This document shows, piece by piece, positions 7,989 through 16,648 of a stretch of 64,000 bases of DNA. The position numbers and the translations under genes are program-made. Every line of letters begins with the position of its first letter. Within the stretch, counting starts at the first letter, position 1. The stretch is from Natronobacterium texcoconense (lineage in GTDB: Archaea > Halobacteriota > Halobacteria > Halobacteriales > Natrialbaceae), in the NCBI RefSeq assembly GCF_900104065.1, contig NZ_FNLC01000001.1, positions 1,302,001 to 1,366,000 of the forward strand, written 5' to 3'. The notes under the pieces were generated by a model. It made no database searches, was not told the origin of the DNA, and saw only the letters and a list, made by a program, of their open reading frames with translations.

Positions 7989-8651
7989 GTGAAGCGCGTC
8001 ACGTTCCGTGGACGGTACCCCGAGTCGGTCAGACACCCGATTCACCGGCGGATCACCGAGGTCGATGGGGTATCCCGCGGGAAGTTGCTCGCGTGGGGGC
8101 CGCGAGGATCCGCAACGACGCTCGCCTGGTACGACGCGGAGTCCGCAGTCGTCGACGAACTGCTCGCTCCTATCGAGGCGGTTTCGACCGTCGACCTGAT
8201 CGCTGGCGACGGGGGAACGTACGCGTTCGTCCACCAGTCCGAGTACGAACTCGAATCCGCCATCATCGAGCTAGTGACAGGCGCTCGTGTCGTATTTCTC
8301 CCGCCGATCACGTTCCACGACAGCGGCACTGTCCGCTTCGAGGCGGTCGGCGAATCCAGTTCTCTCGGCGAGTTTTACGCCGATATTCGCGAGTACGTAG
8401 GCTGCGAGATCGAGCGCGTCCGGCCGTTTGCCAGGCGAGAATCGAGAGGAGAGCTGACGGAGAGACAGCGGGATGCGCTGGACGCCGCCGTCGCCGTCGG
8501 TTACTACGACGTTCCCCGAACGGGTGCTGTCGCGGACGTCGCGGCCGAACTCGACTGTTCCCGTAGTACGGCAGGCGAACTGATCAGGAAAGCGGAGGCA
8601 CGAGTGATGACTGCAGCCGCGACGTCCGGAGGAATCTCGGATAGCGTGTAG
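7989..8651 (+). CDS. HTH-10 (bacterio-opsin-activator type) transcription regulator
   Basis: 220 residues. The N-terminal two-thirds is an alpha/beta sensor-like region. The C-terminus has ELTERQRDALDAAVAVGYYDVPRTGAV followed by a helix-turn-helix (AELDCSRSTAGELIRKAEARVM), the hallmark of the HTH-10 family related to Bat. These regulators are abundant in haloarchaea and their ligands are mostly unknown. The GTG at 7989 is preferred because its TATA box is at 7962-7967. It is divergent from the alpha/beta hydrolase gene and could regulate it. The YcaO gene starts 75 bases downstream. Confidence 0.85.
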   Translation: MKRVTFRGRYPESVRHPIHRRITEVDGVSRGKLLAWGPRGSATTLAWYDAESAVVDELLAPIEAVSTVDLIAGDGGTYAFVHQSEYELESAIIELVTGARVVFLPPITFHDSGTVRFEAVGESSSLGEFYADIREYVGCEIERVRPFARRESRGELTERQRDALDAAVAVGYYDVPRTGAVADVAAELDCSRSTAGELIRKAEARVMTAAATSGGISDSV

Positions 8652-8725
8652 ATCGAGTATGCATAACGTTCCGATCGCAGCGAACGAACGCGGCTCTTTT
8701 GGCCCCTGCGGGAGACCGTTGGGGT

Positions 8726-10480
8726 ATGCAAGTCCACGTCGTCGGCGACGATCCGGTCAGGTCGGCCCTCGTCGCTGCGCTCGGAGACGTCGACGTCACG
8801 GTCGAGGACGCAACGCCGGCGGAACTCGAGGACGCACGGTTCGCCGTCGTCAGCGACGTCGCCGGCGCCGAGACGTTCGAGCGAGCGAACGAGGCCACGC
8901 GAGCGGGATCGACGCCATGGATCGCCGTCGAAATCGGCGGCGTCGGCGGCCATCCGCTCCCCGGAGTCGACGCGGCCGTTTCCGGATTCGCGCCGGGTGC
9001 CGGCGCGGGCTGTTTCGACTGTCTCCGCGATCGGGTCGCCTCCCAGGTCGACGAGCAGGCGGACGGGCCACAGGCGGATCGCAGCGCTGCACGGCTGGCC
9101 GGTGCCGTCGCGGGCCGAGAGTGCGTTCGCGTCTTCTCGGGAACCGAAGATTCGATCATCGGGAAGGCCATCGAGCTTCCACATCGCCGCCGGCGGTTCC
9201 TCCCCGTTCCAGGCTGTGCGTGCGGTGGCGATCGAGATCGAGGACTCGAGCGCGACGACGAGACGCTCGCGCTCGATCGGGCGGTCGAACACGTCGAGGC
9301 GGCGATCGACGACAGGGTCGGTCTCGTCGAGAGCATCGGCGAGGTCGAGTCGTTTCCGATACCGTACTACCTCGCGACGAACGCGGACACGAGCGTCTAC
9401 AGCGACGCCAGCGCGCCCACGCAGGCTGCCGGCGTCGCCGACGACTGGAACGAGGCGCTGATGAAAGCCGTCGGCGAGGGCCTCGAGCGCTACTGTGCCG
9501 GCGTCTACCGCGACTCGGAGTTCGTCCGCGCGAGCGAGGAGGACCTCGGGAACGCAGTCTCACCGACCGACCTGGTACGGCCCGAGGACGCGCCGGAGTA
9601 CGATCCGAGCGACGAACATCGGTGGGTACCCGGCGAGAACCTCGAGACCGGCGAGGAGGCGTACCTGCCGGCCGCGGCGGTCCAGTTCCCGCCGCCGGGT
9701 CAACGACTCGTGCCCGCGATCACGACGGGCCTCGGACTGGGATCGTCGACGGTCGACGCCCTGCTGTCGGGGCTGACCGAGGTTCTCGAACGCGACGCGA
9801 CGATGCTGGCGTGGTACTCGACGTTCGAGCCGCTGGGACTGACCGTCGACGACGACCGGTTCGAGACGCTCGAGAAACGCGCCGCAAGCGAGGGGCTGTC
9901 GGTGACGCCGCTGCTGGTCACGCAGGACGTCGACGTCCCGGTGGTGGCGGTCGCCGTCCACCGCGACCCGGCAGATGCACCTGTCAACGAAGACGAGGAC
10001 GCCTGGCCCGCGTTCGCGACCGGCTCCGCAGCCGGGCTCGATCCGACCGAGGCTGCGATCTCGGCACTCGAGGAGGCGCTACAGAACTGGATGGAGCTAC
10101 GAAACCTCGGTCCCGAAGACGCAGACGAGGCTTCGGGTGCGATCGACGAGTACGCCGCGTTCCCGGAGCGCGTTCGGGAGGTCGTCGACGTCGATCGGAC
10201 GGTTCCCGCGGCGAGCGTCGGCCCCGACTCGGCTCCCTCGGGGGCAGCACGGCTCGAGGAGGTCGTCGACCGAACGGAAGCGGCCGGACTGACGCCGTAC
10301 GCGGCGCGGCTGACGACTCGAGACGTCGAGACGCTTGGCTTCGAGGCGGTCCGGGTGGTCGTCCCCGGCGCACAGCCGCTGTTTACTGGGGAGCCGTTCT
10401 TCGGTGACAGGGCACGGGCGGTGCCCGAAGACCTCGGGTTCGAGCCGCGACTCGAGCGGGCGTTCCATCCGTATCCGTAG
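8726..10480 (+). CDS. YcaO-domain protein with N-terminal ThiF/leader-binding-like region
   Basis: 584 residues. The N-terminal 200 residues resemble the partner domain found in TOMM (thiazole/oxazole-modified peptide) cyclodehydratases, including a CFDC pair near residue 96 and a CACGG near 177 that may bind zinc. The C-terminal part is a YcaO ATP-binding domain with ALMKAVGEGLERYC, SGLTEVLERDATMLAWYS and SALEEALQNWMELR, which carry the ATP/Mg-binding acidic residues. YcaO enzymes activate backbone amides using ATP. No precursor peptide, dehydrogenase or TfuA gene is visible nearby, so the substrate is unknown. Stand-alone fused YcaO proteins are common in haloarchaea. The ATG at 8726 gives the expected beginning of a beta strand (MQVHVVGDD). 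Confidence 0.88.
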   Translation: MQVHVVGDDPVRSALVAALGDVDVTVEDATPAELEDARFAVVSDVAGAETFERANEATRAGSTPWIAVEIGGVGGHPLPGVDAAVSGFAPGAGAGCFDCLRDRVASQVDEQADGPQADRSAARLAGAVAGRECVRVFSGTEDSIIGKAIELPHRRRRFLPVPGCACGGDRDRGLERDDETLALDRAVEHVEAAIDDRVGLVESIGEVESFPIPYYLATNADTSVYSDASAPTQAAGVADDWNEALMKAVGEGLERYCAGVYRDSEFVRASEEDLGNAVSPTDLVRPEDAPEYDPSDEHRWVPGENLETGEEAYLPAAAVQFPPPGQRLVPAITTGLGLGSSTVDALLSGLTEVLERDATMLAWYSTFEPLGLTVDDDRFETLEKRAASEGLSVTPLLVTQDVDVPVVAVAVHRDPADAPVNEDEDAWPAFATGSAAGLDPTEAAISALEEALQNWMELRNLGPEDADEASGAIDEYAAFPERVREVVDVDRTVPAASVGPDSAPSGAARLEEVVDRTEAAGLTPYAARLTTRDVETLGFEAVRVVVPGAQPLFTGEPFFGDRARAVPEDLGFEPRLERAFHPYP

Positions 10481-10537
10481 CGGGTGGACCGCCTCGAGCG
10501 TCGACCGCGGAAGATCTGCGAGGGTGTCCGTGGACAG

Positions 10538-10669
10538 TCACCTTTCCCGGAAGGAAAACGACGTCCCGCCGCAGTCGGGACATTCGTCGGCCTCGATCGG
10601 GGAAGGCGTGACCGATTCGAACGCGGGGAGAACGCGTTCGCAGTCGTCACACTCGACGTCTGTGGTCAT
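10538..10669 (-). CDS. Tiny zinc-ribbon protein (43 aa)
   Basis: An ATG at 10669 opens a 43-codon frame with two Cys-x2-Cys pairs: CDDC near the N-terminus (residues 6-9) and CPDC at 29-32, followed by GGTSFSFRER and a stop at 10538-10540. The spacing is that of a zinc ribbon. Tiny zinc-finger proteins of this sort are frequent in haloarchaea and some affect motility, biofilm or stress behaviour, but this one cannot be assigned. Its start is 5 bases from the end of the HalOD1 gene on the same strand, so the two probably share a transcript. Confidence 0.7.
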   Translation of the reverse strand: MTTDVECDDCERVLPAFESVTPSPIEADECPDCGGTSFSFRER

Positions 10670-10674
10670 CGTCG

Positions 10675-10953
10675 TTACTGGCTCGTGCTTTCGGCCCGCT
10701 CGAGGAGGTCACCTTCGTGTGGTGGTGTGTCGACTGTTACGTCGATCGCATCGTCGACAACCACCCTGCAATCGACGTACTGGAACTCGATCTGCCCCGA
10801 AAATTCCGGGGCACAGAGCGCAGTGAAGGCGTCTGGATCGATCGCGTCGTACAGGGGATCGAGCTCGAGCGGGTCGACGTCTTTGGCGTTTGCCACCGCG
10901 TCGACGATGGCGTACGTGATTCGCTCGGGGTCCGGTGGAGAATTGGGGGCCAT
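10675..10953 (-). CDS. HalOD1-domain protein
   Basis: 92 residues matching the haloarchaeal output domain HalOD1. It has PERITYAIVDAVANAKDVDPLELDPLYDAIDPDA at the N-terminus, then a beta-rich part with IEFQYVDCRVVVDD. HalOD1 domains occur alone or fused to response-regulator and PAS proteins and are believed to act in signal output, though their partner is not known. The ATG start gives the standard MAPNSPP-type beginning. The zinc-ribbon gene directly follows, suggesting a two-gene transcript. Confidence 0.85.
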   Translation of the reverse strand: MAPNSPPDPERITYAIVDAVANAKDVDPLELDPLYDAIDPDAFTALCAPEFSGQIEFQYVDCRVVVDDAIDVTVDTPPHEGDLLERAESTSQ

Positions 10954-11062
10954 TCCACCCCTGCTAACGTTTATTCCGGGTTAAAATCCGTGGATAGTTA
11001 CCCTGTGTCTGGCCAGTCAGCAACCTATTTTCCTTATTCGTGAAACGGAATCAACTCCACCC

Positions 11063-11542
11063 TCACTCTTCGCAGTCGGGATCGAAGTCGTCGAACGGCC
11101 GACGGCTCTCGTTTTTGATCAGTTCGGAGTCCTCGACGGCGATACCGTTGTGTTCGATCGCCGAGATCGTGTCCACGATCTCTTCGCGGGTGCGGCCGAC
11201 GATCTCGACGTGGAGGTTGCGGTTACCGGTGATGAGTTCGCGGACGCTGATCACGCCGTGGACGTCGATGACGTCGTCGGCAGCATCGTGGCGATCGTCC
11301 GGATGGACCGAACAGAACAGGAGGATCCGATGTGGAAAGCCGCTTCGCTCGTAGTCGACCATCGTGTGGTAGGTATCGACGATGCCGCGCTCCTCGAGAT
11401 CGGCGATACGCTGGCCGACGGTCGTCGCGGAAACGCCGACTGCCTCGCTGATCTCGGCGTTCGTGACGTTGCGAGCGTCCTCCTGGAGATGATACAGGAT
11501 CGATCGTTCTACCTCGTCCAGGGCGGTCGTCTCGTCGACCAT
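11063..11542 (-). CDS. Lrp/AsnC-family transcription regulator
   Basis: 159 residues starting MVDETTALDEVERSILYHLQ. The N-terminal winged helix includes AEISEAVGVSATTVGQRIADLEERGIV and is followed by an RAM/AsnC ligand-binding domain with HRILLFCSV, VISVRELITGNRNLHVEIVG and DTISAIEHNGIAVEDSEL. The frame is open further upstream to 11743, but the helix-turn-helix starts right after this ATG, so the shorter form is chosen. Lrp/AsnC proteins sense amino acids or related metabolites. No biosynthetic operon adjoins it, so targets are unknown. It lies downstream of a lipoprotein gene on the same strand. Confidence 0.88.
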   Translation of the reverse strand: MVDETTALDEVERSILYHLQEDARNVTNAEISEAVGVSATTVGQRIADLEERGIVDTYHTMVDYERSGFPHRILLFCSVHPDDRHDAADDVIDVHGVISVRELITGNRNLHVEIVGRTREEIVDTISAIEHNGIAVEDSELIKNESRRPFDDFDPDCEE

Positions 11543-11630
11543 GAACGGAAAACGGTTACCAGCGGGAAAACGAACCTGCAGGCATTCTGGACCGATCCAA
11601 GTCGGTATACGTTGTAAGAACTGCTCCAGA

Positions 11631-12113
11631 TTACGACGTATCAGCGTCGTCGTTCTCAGTTTCGTTGCCGGCGGCGTCGTCACCGGGAGTGTCGTCCTCA
11701 GTGACCGTTTCGTTGCCAGCAGCGTCGCCACGCCGGACGTCAATGACGAGGTCGTCGCCCGTGATGTGAATAATCACGAGTTCGGTCTCGGAAGTGATCG
11801 AAACCTCCCTCGTCTCCAGCGGTTCGTTGTCGACGGTGAACCTGACGACCCGGAACCGCTGGTCGGCCCGGTCGAGATGCTGGGGCATCGTCCGACCCTG
11901 CGGGGAGACCGCGAAACTCTCGTCGTAGGTCTGGCGTCCCGTCTCCGGGTCGTGCGCCTCCAGGAGGAGGTTGTAGGTTTCGTCCGCCTGGTTCTCGATT
12001 TCGATCGGAACGACTCCCTGGAGACCGAAGTGTTCCTGAATGCCGTCGAGACAGCCCGCGAGTCCGGCCATCCCGACCACACCGGCCGACTGGAGTACCG
12101 TGCGGCGATTCAC
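11631..12113 (-). CDS. Tat lipoprotein, function unknown
   Basis: 160 residues from a GTG at 12113. The start NRRTVLQSAGVVGMAGLAGC is a twin-arginine signal with a LAGC lipobox. The mature part is a beta-sandwich-like domain with NQADETYNLLLEAHD, FRVVRFTVDNEPLETREV and TELVIIHITGDDLVIDVRRG, then an acidic Asn/Asp/Glu/Thr tail containing two copies of DDAAGNET or DAAGNET. No ATG is available at the signal peptide, hence GTG. It is probably an extracellular lipid-anchored protein. It is divergent from the cupin gene. Confidence 0.78.
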   Translation of the reverse strand: MNRRTVLQSAGVVGMAGLAGCLDGIQEHFGLQGVVPIEIENQADETYNLLLEAHDPETGRQTYDESFAVSPQGRTMPQHLDRADQRFRVVRFTVDNEPLETREVSITSETELVIIHITGDDLVIDVRRGDAAGNETVTEDDTPGDDAAGNETENDDADTS

Positions 12114-12202
12114 GTTCGACAGTCGGAACCGAACGAACGTAGGCGTTACCTTTCCAACCCGTCTCCCGTGTGTATCAGTTCCGCGTCCAGTGGTATCACG
12201 AC

Positions 12203-12209
12203 ACTTATA
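12203..12209 (+). promoter_or_regulatory. TATA box of the cupin gene
   Basis: CTTATAG lies about 28 bases upstream of the ATG at 12234, the standard distance for a leaderless haloarchaeal transcript. Confidence 0.55.
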
Positions 12210-12233
12210 GTGAACGTTCACGAACGTCGGCCC

Positions 12234-12719
12234 ATGGAGAAAACCGCGATCGACGACGTCGACCTCGAGGTCGCTCCCGGCGACGTCCACTCGGTCAGAC
12301 GCCCGGTCTCGAAGGCACTCGGTTTCACGGACTTCGCGATGAACTACTTCGAACTCGAGCCAGGCGAGGCGTTCTCGAGCGGCTATCACACCCACCACGA
12401 TCAGGAGGAAGTGTTCTACGTACAGGAGGGAACCGCCGTCTTCGACACCGACGAGGGCGAGATCACCGTCGAGGCCGGCGAGGTGATCCGCTTTGCGCCC
12501 GGCGACTTCCAGCAGGGGTACAACGCCGAGAACGCCGAGGAACGCGTCGTCGGCTTCGCGTTCGGTGCGCCAGGTGCCAAACACGACTGGGACCAGATCG
12601 AGTCGCTGGTCTTCTGCCGTCGCTGCGAGGAAGAGCAAGGCCACGGACTCTCCATCACCGACAGTGGGGGGTTCGAACTGACCTGTTCGGCGTGTGGAGA
12701 CTCGTTCGTGATCGACTGA
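12234..12719 (+). CDS. Cupin protein with C-terminal zinc ribbon
   Basis: 161 residues. The cupin motif 1 is YHTHHDQEEVFYVQEG (His52, His54 and Glu58/59 as metal ligands), and motif 2 includes AGEVIRFAPGDFQQGYN. After about residue 125 a second module contains CRRC and a late CSAC, a zinc-ribbon pattern. The cupin probably binds a metal ion and a small molecule, and the ribbon may mediate protein or nucleic-acid contacts. Haloarchaeal proteins with this layout exist, but I know of no established reaction. A TATA box at 12203-12209 supports the ATG chosen. Confidence 0.85.
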   Translation: MEKTAIDDVDLEVAPGDVHSVRRPVSKALGFTDFAMNYFELEPGEAFSSGYHTHHDQEEVFYVQEGTAVFDTDEGEITVEAGEVIRFAPGDFQQGYNAENAEERVVGFAFGAPGAKHDWDQIESLVFCRRCEEEQGHGLSITDSGGFELTCSACGDSFVID

Positions 12720-12810
12720 CCGCGTCTCCTGGCGTCTATTCGTATCGGCGAGCGTCCCGGCAACGCAACGGTCGGGCGTTTTTTCACGCTGACCCGTGTT
12801 CGGGCCGAAT

Positions 12811-13422
12811 ATGAGTACGGAAGACACACCCACGGCGGAGATCGATACCACTCTCTTCATCACCGTCTCGGGACCGCCGGGCTGTGGTGCGACGACGCTC
12901 TGTAATCGACTCGCCGAGGCGATCGGCTGCCCGTACGTCTCCGGCGGCGACATCTTCCGGGAACTCGCGGAGGAACGCGAACTGAGCCTCACCCAACTCA
13001 CAGCGAAAGCCGAAGCGTCCGACGAGATCGACCGTGCGCTCGACCAGCGACTGCAGACGATCGCCGAGAAGTGGGGAATGGCCAACAAGCCGTTCATCCT
13101 CGAGTCGCGACTTGCAGGGTGGCTCGCGGGGGACCGTGCCGATCTCCGGATCTGGCTCGACGCCCCCGAAGAGGTCCGCGCTCGCCGGATCGAGGATCGC
13201 GTCGAGACGGAAGCGGAGATGCGCGTTCGCGAAGTCAGCGAAGCCGGCCGCTACGAGTCGTACTACGAGATCGACATCGACGACCGGGAGTTCTACGACC
13301 TCTCGATCAACACTGCCCGCTGGAGCAAGGAGGGCGTGTTCGAACTCGTTCGAATGGCGCTCGAGGAGTACGACACCGAACGCGACGAGGGAGCGTTCGA
13401 GACGCCACACGTGGACGTGTAG
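12811..13422 (+). CDS. Cytidylate-kinase-like P-loop protein with altered Walker A
   Basis: 203 residues related to archaeal (d)CMP kinase. VSGGDIFRELAEERELSL, DRALDQRLQTIAE, FILESRLAGWLA and DLRIWLDAPEEVRARRI match the CMP-binding and lid regions. The P-loop reads GPPGCGATT (residues 21-29), so the usual lysine is alanine, encoded by GCG at about 12891. The N-terminus is about 15 residues longer than a classic Cmk. This could be a paralogue that binds nucleotide weakly or that has moved to another role. The ATG at 12811 is chosen over an in-frame GTG at 12796. Confidence in the family is high and in catalytic activity low. Confidence 0.8.
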   Translation: MSTEDTPTAEIDTTLFITVSGPPGCGATTLCNRLAEAIGCPYVSGGDIFRELAEERELSLTQLTAKAEASDEIDRALDQRLQTIAEKWGMANKPFILESRLAGWLAGDRADLRIWLDAPEEVRARRIEDRVETEAEMRVREVSEAGRYESYYEIDIDDREFYDLSINTARWSKEGVFELVRMALEEYDTERDEGAFETPHVDV

Positions 13423-13552
13423 CCTCGCGGGGGAGAGAACTCCGGTACGTAGCAGGCATCTCACCCGAGAAGACGGTCCGCCCGCGATGGTATCTCTTCT
13501 AAAATAGAATAGAGACGGCGGCTCTCGAACGGGTCGACGGTGTCCTGGGCGA

Positions 13553-15052
13553 TCAGTTATCCGGCGAGTAGTTCGGTGCTTCGTCCGTGATGACGACGTC
13601 GTGGGCGTGACTCTCGGCCTGTCCAGCCGAGGAGACGCGAACGAACTCGCTGCGTTCCTTGAATTCGGGGACCGTCGCCGCGCCGACGTAGCCCATGCCA
13701 GACTGCATTCCGCCGGCAAGCTGGTGGAGCTCGGATTTGAGCGTGCCCTTGTACGGCGTCGCGGCCTCGACGCCCTCGGGGACGTAGTCTTCCTCTTCGT
13801 CGGGCTCTTCTTTCAGGTAGCGGTCGCTGTCACCGGACTTCATCGCGCCGACCGATCCCATGCCGCGGTACTGCTTGTACTTCTTGCCGTTCATCGTGAC
13901 GACGCGGCCGGGAGCTTCGTCGGTTCCGGCGAAGTACGAGCCCAGCATGACGGCGTCCGCGCCGGCGGCGACCGCCTTGATCGCGTCACCGGAGTAGCGG
14001 ATGCCGCCGTCCGCGATGACGGGAACGTCGTGTTCGGCTGCGACGTCGGCGACCTGTGCGACGGCCGTGATCTGGGGCATGCCCGCACCGGAGACGACGC
14101 GGGTCGTACAGATCGAACCAGGACCGATGCCGACCTTGATCCCGTCAGCGAAATCGACGAGTTCCTGGGCAGCCTCGCGGGTGCCGACGTTACCGACGAC
14201 GACGTCCGCCTGGACTGCGGATTTGATCTCGCGGGCGCCCTCGATGACGTTTCGGTTGTGCGCGTGTGCAGTGTCGATAAAGAGGACGTCCGCGCCCGCC
14301 TCGTCTGCAGCCTCGGCACGATCCTGCTCGAACGGGCTGACGGCGACACCACAGCGCAGGCGGCCGTCCTCGTCGCGGACGGCCTCCTTGTACTCGCGAC
14401 GCTGGAGGATGCCCTGCATCGTGACGAGCCCCACGAGGAGATTCTCGTCGTCGACGACCGGCACGCGCTCGATCTTGTGGTCGTACATCAAGTCGAACGC
14501 ATCGCGTGGATCGACGCCCTCGTCGACCGTGATGACCTCGTCGGTCATCGCCTCCGTGACCGCGTCGTCCTCGTTGACCTCGAGGTGCGGGCGGATGTCC
14601 GTACTCGAGATGATGCCGAGCACTTCACCGCGCGTGTTGACGACGGGTGCGCCGCCGACGCCCTGGCTGGCCATCAGGTTGTCGACTTCGCGAACGGACA
14701 TCTCGGGGTCGGCAGTGACGACGTTCTCGGCAGGGATGACGAGTTCGTCGGCAGTCTTGACGCGCTCGATCTCCTCGACCATCTCGTCGATGTTCATGTT
14801 GCGATGAAGGACGCCGAGTCCGCCGTGGCGGGCCATCGCGGTTGCCATGTCGCTCTCGGTGACGGTGTCCATCGCGGCCGAGAGAATCGGGACAGAAACC
14901 TCGACGTTTTTCGATACCTTCGAGGTGAGGTCCGCGTCGTCCGGTTCGACCCGGCTCTCCTTCGGTCGGAGGAGGACGTCGTCGAACGTCAGCGCTTCCG
15001 GTACCTGGAGTTTCGAAGAATAGGGCTCGTGCTGTGGAACGTCGTTCGCCAT
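13553..15052 (-). CDS. guaB: Inosine-5'-monophosphate dehydrogenase
   Basis: 499 residues. It oxidises IMP to XMP with NAD+, the committed step of guanine nucleotide synthesis. The beginning [15 protein letters not shown], the two CBS domains (roughly residues 90-210), the active-site loop [18 protein letters not shown] with the catalytic cysteine, the phosphate-binding [12 protein letters not shown] and [14 protein letters not shown], and the flap [10 protein letters not shown] are all present. The ATG at 15052 ([10 protein letters not shown]) is chosen because the upstream residues are unlike the family. It is transcribed as a single gene. The long plus-strand frame inside it is a shadow. 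Confidence 0.97.
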   Translation of the reverse strand: MANDVPQHEPYSSKLQVPEALTFDDVLLRPKESRVEPDDADLTSKVSKNVEVSVPILSAAMDTVTESDMATAMARHGGLGVLHRNMNIDEMVEEIERVKTADELVIPAENVVTADPEMSVREVDNLMASQGVGGAPVVNTRGEVLGIISSTDIRPHLEVNEDDAVTEAMTDEVITVDEGVDPRDAFDLMYDHKIERVPVVDDENLLVGLVTMQGILQRREYKEAVRDEDGRLRCGVAVSPFEQDRAEAADEAGADVLFIDTAHAHNRNVIEGAREIKSAVQADVVVGNVGTREAAQELVDFADGIKVGIGPGSICTTRVVSGAGMPQITAVAQVADVAAEHDVPVIADGGIRYSGDAIKAVAAGADAVMLGSYFAGTDEAPGRVVTMNGKKYKQYRGMGSVGAMKSGDSDRYLKEEPDEEEDYVPEGVEAATPYKGTLKSELHQLAGGMQSGMGYVGAATVPEFKERSEFVRVSSAGQAESHAHDVVITDEAPNYSPDN

Positions 15053-15477
15053 GTAATCCGTCCGGACCCGCGAGCAAAAAACGTTGCGAGATGTAACCCG
15101 GCTGTGAATGGACGGCACAGTTTCCATAGCTCCGGTCGATAGACGCCAACTCCAGATCCGTACATCGCGAGCCGTATCTGGGCGTTAGTGTTTACGGACA
15201 AATGTATCGTGAAAGGCCGTCTCACACAACGTTTATTGACAATCCGGCCATCGGTCTGGGTATGTACGCTGTGAGTTCCAGCGAAGCCCGAATCGGTGGT
15301 CGGATGAGTGCCGTCTCCGCCTCCAAATTTACATTCGGGAAAATTAAACTCACAGCACGGGGCCTCAATTGGACGAACTGGTGGAACCTGCTTCGATCCT
15401 GCCACCAGTCACAACCCGAACGGGAACGTCCGTCATATCACCCACAGGCCTCGGGTCATGGCCATCGACCCTAAGCC
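15053..15477. other. Intergenic stretch, 425 bp, between guaB and a DUF5794 gene
   Basis: This region holds divergent promoters. A frame on the plus strand from an ATG at 15262 to 15474 (about 70 codons, starting MYAVSSSEARIGGR) has a TTTATT element 28 bases upstream, so a small leaderless gene is possible. Its composition (many Arg, His and Ser) is not typical of a haloarchaeal protein, and I do not call it. Confidence 0.4.
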
Positions 15478-16392
15478 ATGAGTTCGTCCGAACACCCGGT
15501 TGCCCTCCGCCTCGAGTCGTTAGTCGGTGGTAACGCTCGCCTGCTGGCGCTGGTGATGATGCTGCCGTTGATCGACGGCATCTTCCCGGCGCTGATTCTC
15601 GCCGGCGCACTGGACGATCCCATGGGAGCCGTTCAGGTCGGCCTGCTGATCTTCGGCGGGAGCGCAACGGTCGCCGTCATCCTGGCGGAGATGACCGGGA
15701 CGCCCCGCGAACAGGCCAAGGTCGTCCTGCTGGTCGGCATCCCGTTGATACTGCTTGCAGCCGTGCAAGCGGCGCTCGCGCCGGCGATCGAGAGCGTCCT
15801 CGAGATCGTCATCTTCGAACGGTTCGCGGCGCTCGTCATCCTCGCTATCGCGGCCAAGACCGCGAGCGCGACGATCGGCGAGTACCTGCCGAGCCCCGCC
15901 GTCATCATCGGGCTCGGACTGATCGCGAGCTTAGATCCCAACGGTGCGACGTTCGCCGTGATGGACGACCCCGCGCTGGTCGCGAACTCCGTGCTCGCGG
16001 CGGTCGTCGGCGTCGTCTTCGCGCTCGGGGTCGCACTCGGCGGCCCGTACCTGCGCAAGTACATGGACATCGACCGGTTCCGATTCGGTAGCGCGGTCGC
16101 GCTCGGTCTGCTACCGATCGCGCTGGTGGCAGACACTTTCGGTCAGGCACCACTGGCCGCACTGATCGTCGCCGCTATCTTCGCGATCGACCCGCCGCTC
16201 GAGCGCGACGAGGAGGACGACGACGAGTCACTGGCCCCGGCGGTGGGGACGGGACCGTTGCCGGACGGCGGCAACTGGGGTGCCTACGGCCGGAAGAAGC
16301 AGGAATCGGGCGACGGTGCCGAGTCCGGCGACCAGGAGACGTATCCCGGTGACGACACGACGGACAGCGAAGGCCGGGCCCCCTGGTTGTGA
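15478..16392 (+). CDS. DUF5794-type multi-span membrane protein
   Basis: 304 residues with about seven hydrophobic segments between residues 18 and 240, and a polar acidic C-terminal tail of about 65 residues that ends SEGRAPWL. The layout and segments such as VMMLPLIDGIFPALILAGAL and AAKTASATIGEYLPSPA match the haloarchaeal family known as DUF5794, whose function is undescribed. The ATG at 15478 lies directly before the first amphipathic segment. It is followed by tRNA-Trp on the same strand. A transport or scaffold role would be a guess. Confidence 0.8.
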   Translation: MSSSEHPVALRLESLVGGNARLLALVMMLPLIDGIFPALILAGALDDPMGAVQVGLLIFGGSATVAVILAEMTGTPREQAKVVLLVGIPLILLAAVQAALAPAIESVLEIVIFERFAALVILAIAAKTASATIGEYLPSPAVIIGLGLIASLDPNGATFAVMDDPALVANSVLAAVVGVVFALGVALGGPYLRKYMDIDRFRFGSAVALGLLPIALVADTFGQAPLAALIVAAIFAIDPPLERDEEDDDESLAPAVGTGPLPDGGNWGAYGRKKQESGDGAESGDQETYPGDDTTDSEGRAPWL

Positions 16393-16441
16393 TAGCTCGA
16401 ATCGAAACCAATTTAGGGGGCATCCCCTTACGAAAAGGCGA

Positions 16442-16615
16442 GGGGTTGTGGCCAAGCCAGGCATGGCGACTGACTCCAGAGGCACGCGCCCGGGACGACA
16501 CTCCAGACTGATATACTGATCGAACGCCTGATCAGCGTTCGTGTGATGACCCTCTGGAGTTCCGAGGCGCACCGGAGATATCAGTCGATCGGGGGTTCAA
16601 ATCCCTCCGACCCCA
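16442..16615 (+). tRNA. tRNA-Trp (CCA) with a ~100-nt intron carrying box C/D-like elements
   Basis: The 5' acceptor strand GGGGTTG (16442-16448) pairs with CGACCCC (16608-16614), with discriminator A at 16615. CCA is not encoded. The anticodon stem ACTGA (16469-16473) pairs with TCAGT (16581-16585), and the anticodon CCA is at 16476-16478. Between positions 37 and 38 lies an intron of about 100 bases (about 16480-16579). As known for haloarchaeal pre-tRNA-Trp, the intron shows box C/D-like motifs (GTGATGA and CTGA) that guide 2'-O-methylation of the tRNA itself. Splicing would use the flanking bulge-helix-bulge. The T-arm GGGGGTTCAAATCCCTC is intact. Confidence 0.95.
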
Positions 16616-16620
16616 TACTT

Positions 16621-16648
16621 CTGTCGCGAGCAAACCCGCGAGCGACAG
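16621..16648. repeat. Hairpin immediately 3' of tRNA-Trp
   Basis: CTGTCGC and GCGACAG form a perfect 7-bp stem around a 14-base loop, starting 5 bases after the tRNA end. It could help 3' processing or termination of the tRNA transcript, or be a common haloarchaeal intergenic hairpin. No T-tract follows. Confidence 0.4.

Noticed and set aside
13601..15142. A 513-codon plus-strand frame opposite guaB
   Set aside because: Shadow of IMP dehydrogenase, which has all its motifs. The antisense translation has none.
15262..15474. A 70-codon plus-strand frame with a TATA-like element upstream
   Set aside because: The composition is unlike haloarchaeal proteins and there is no recognisable motif. 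It is kept only as a note in the intergenic entry.
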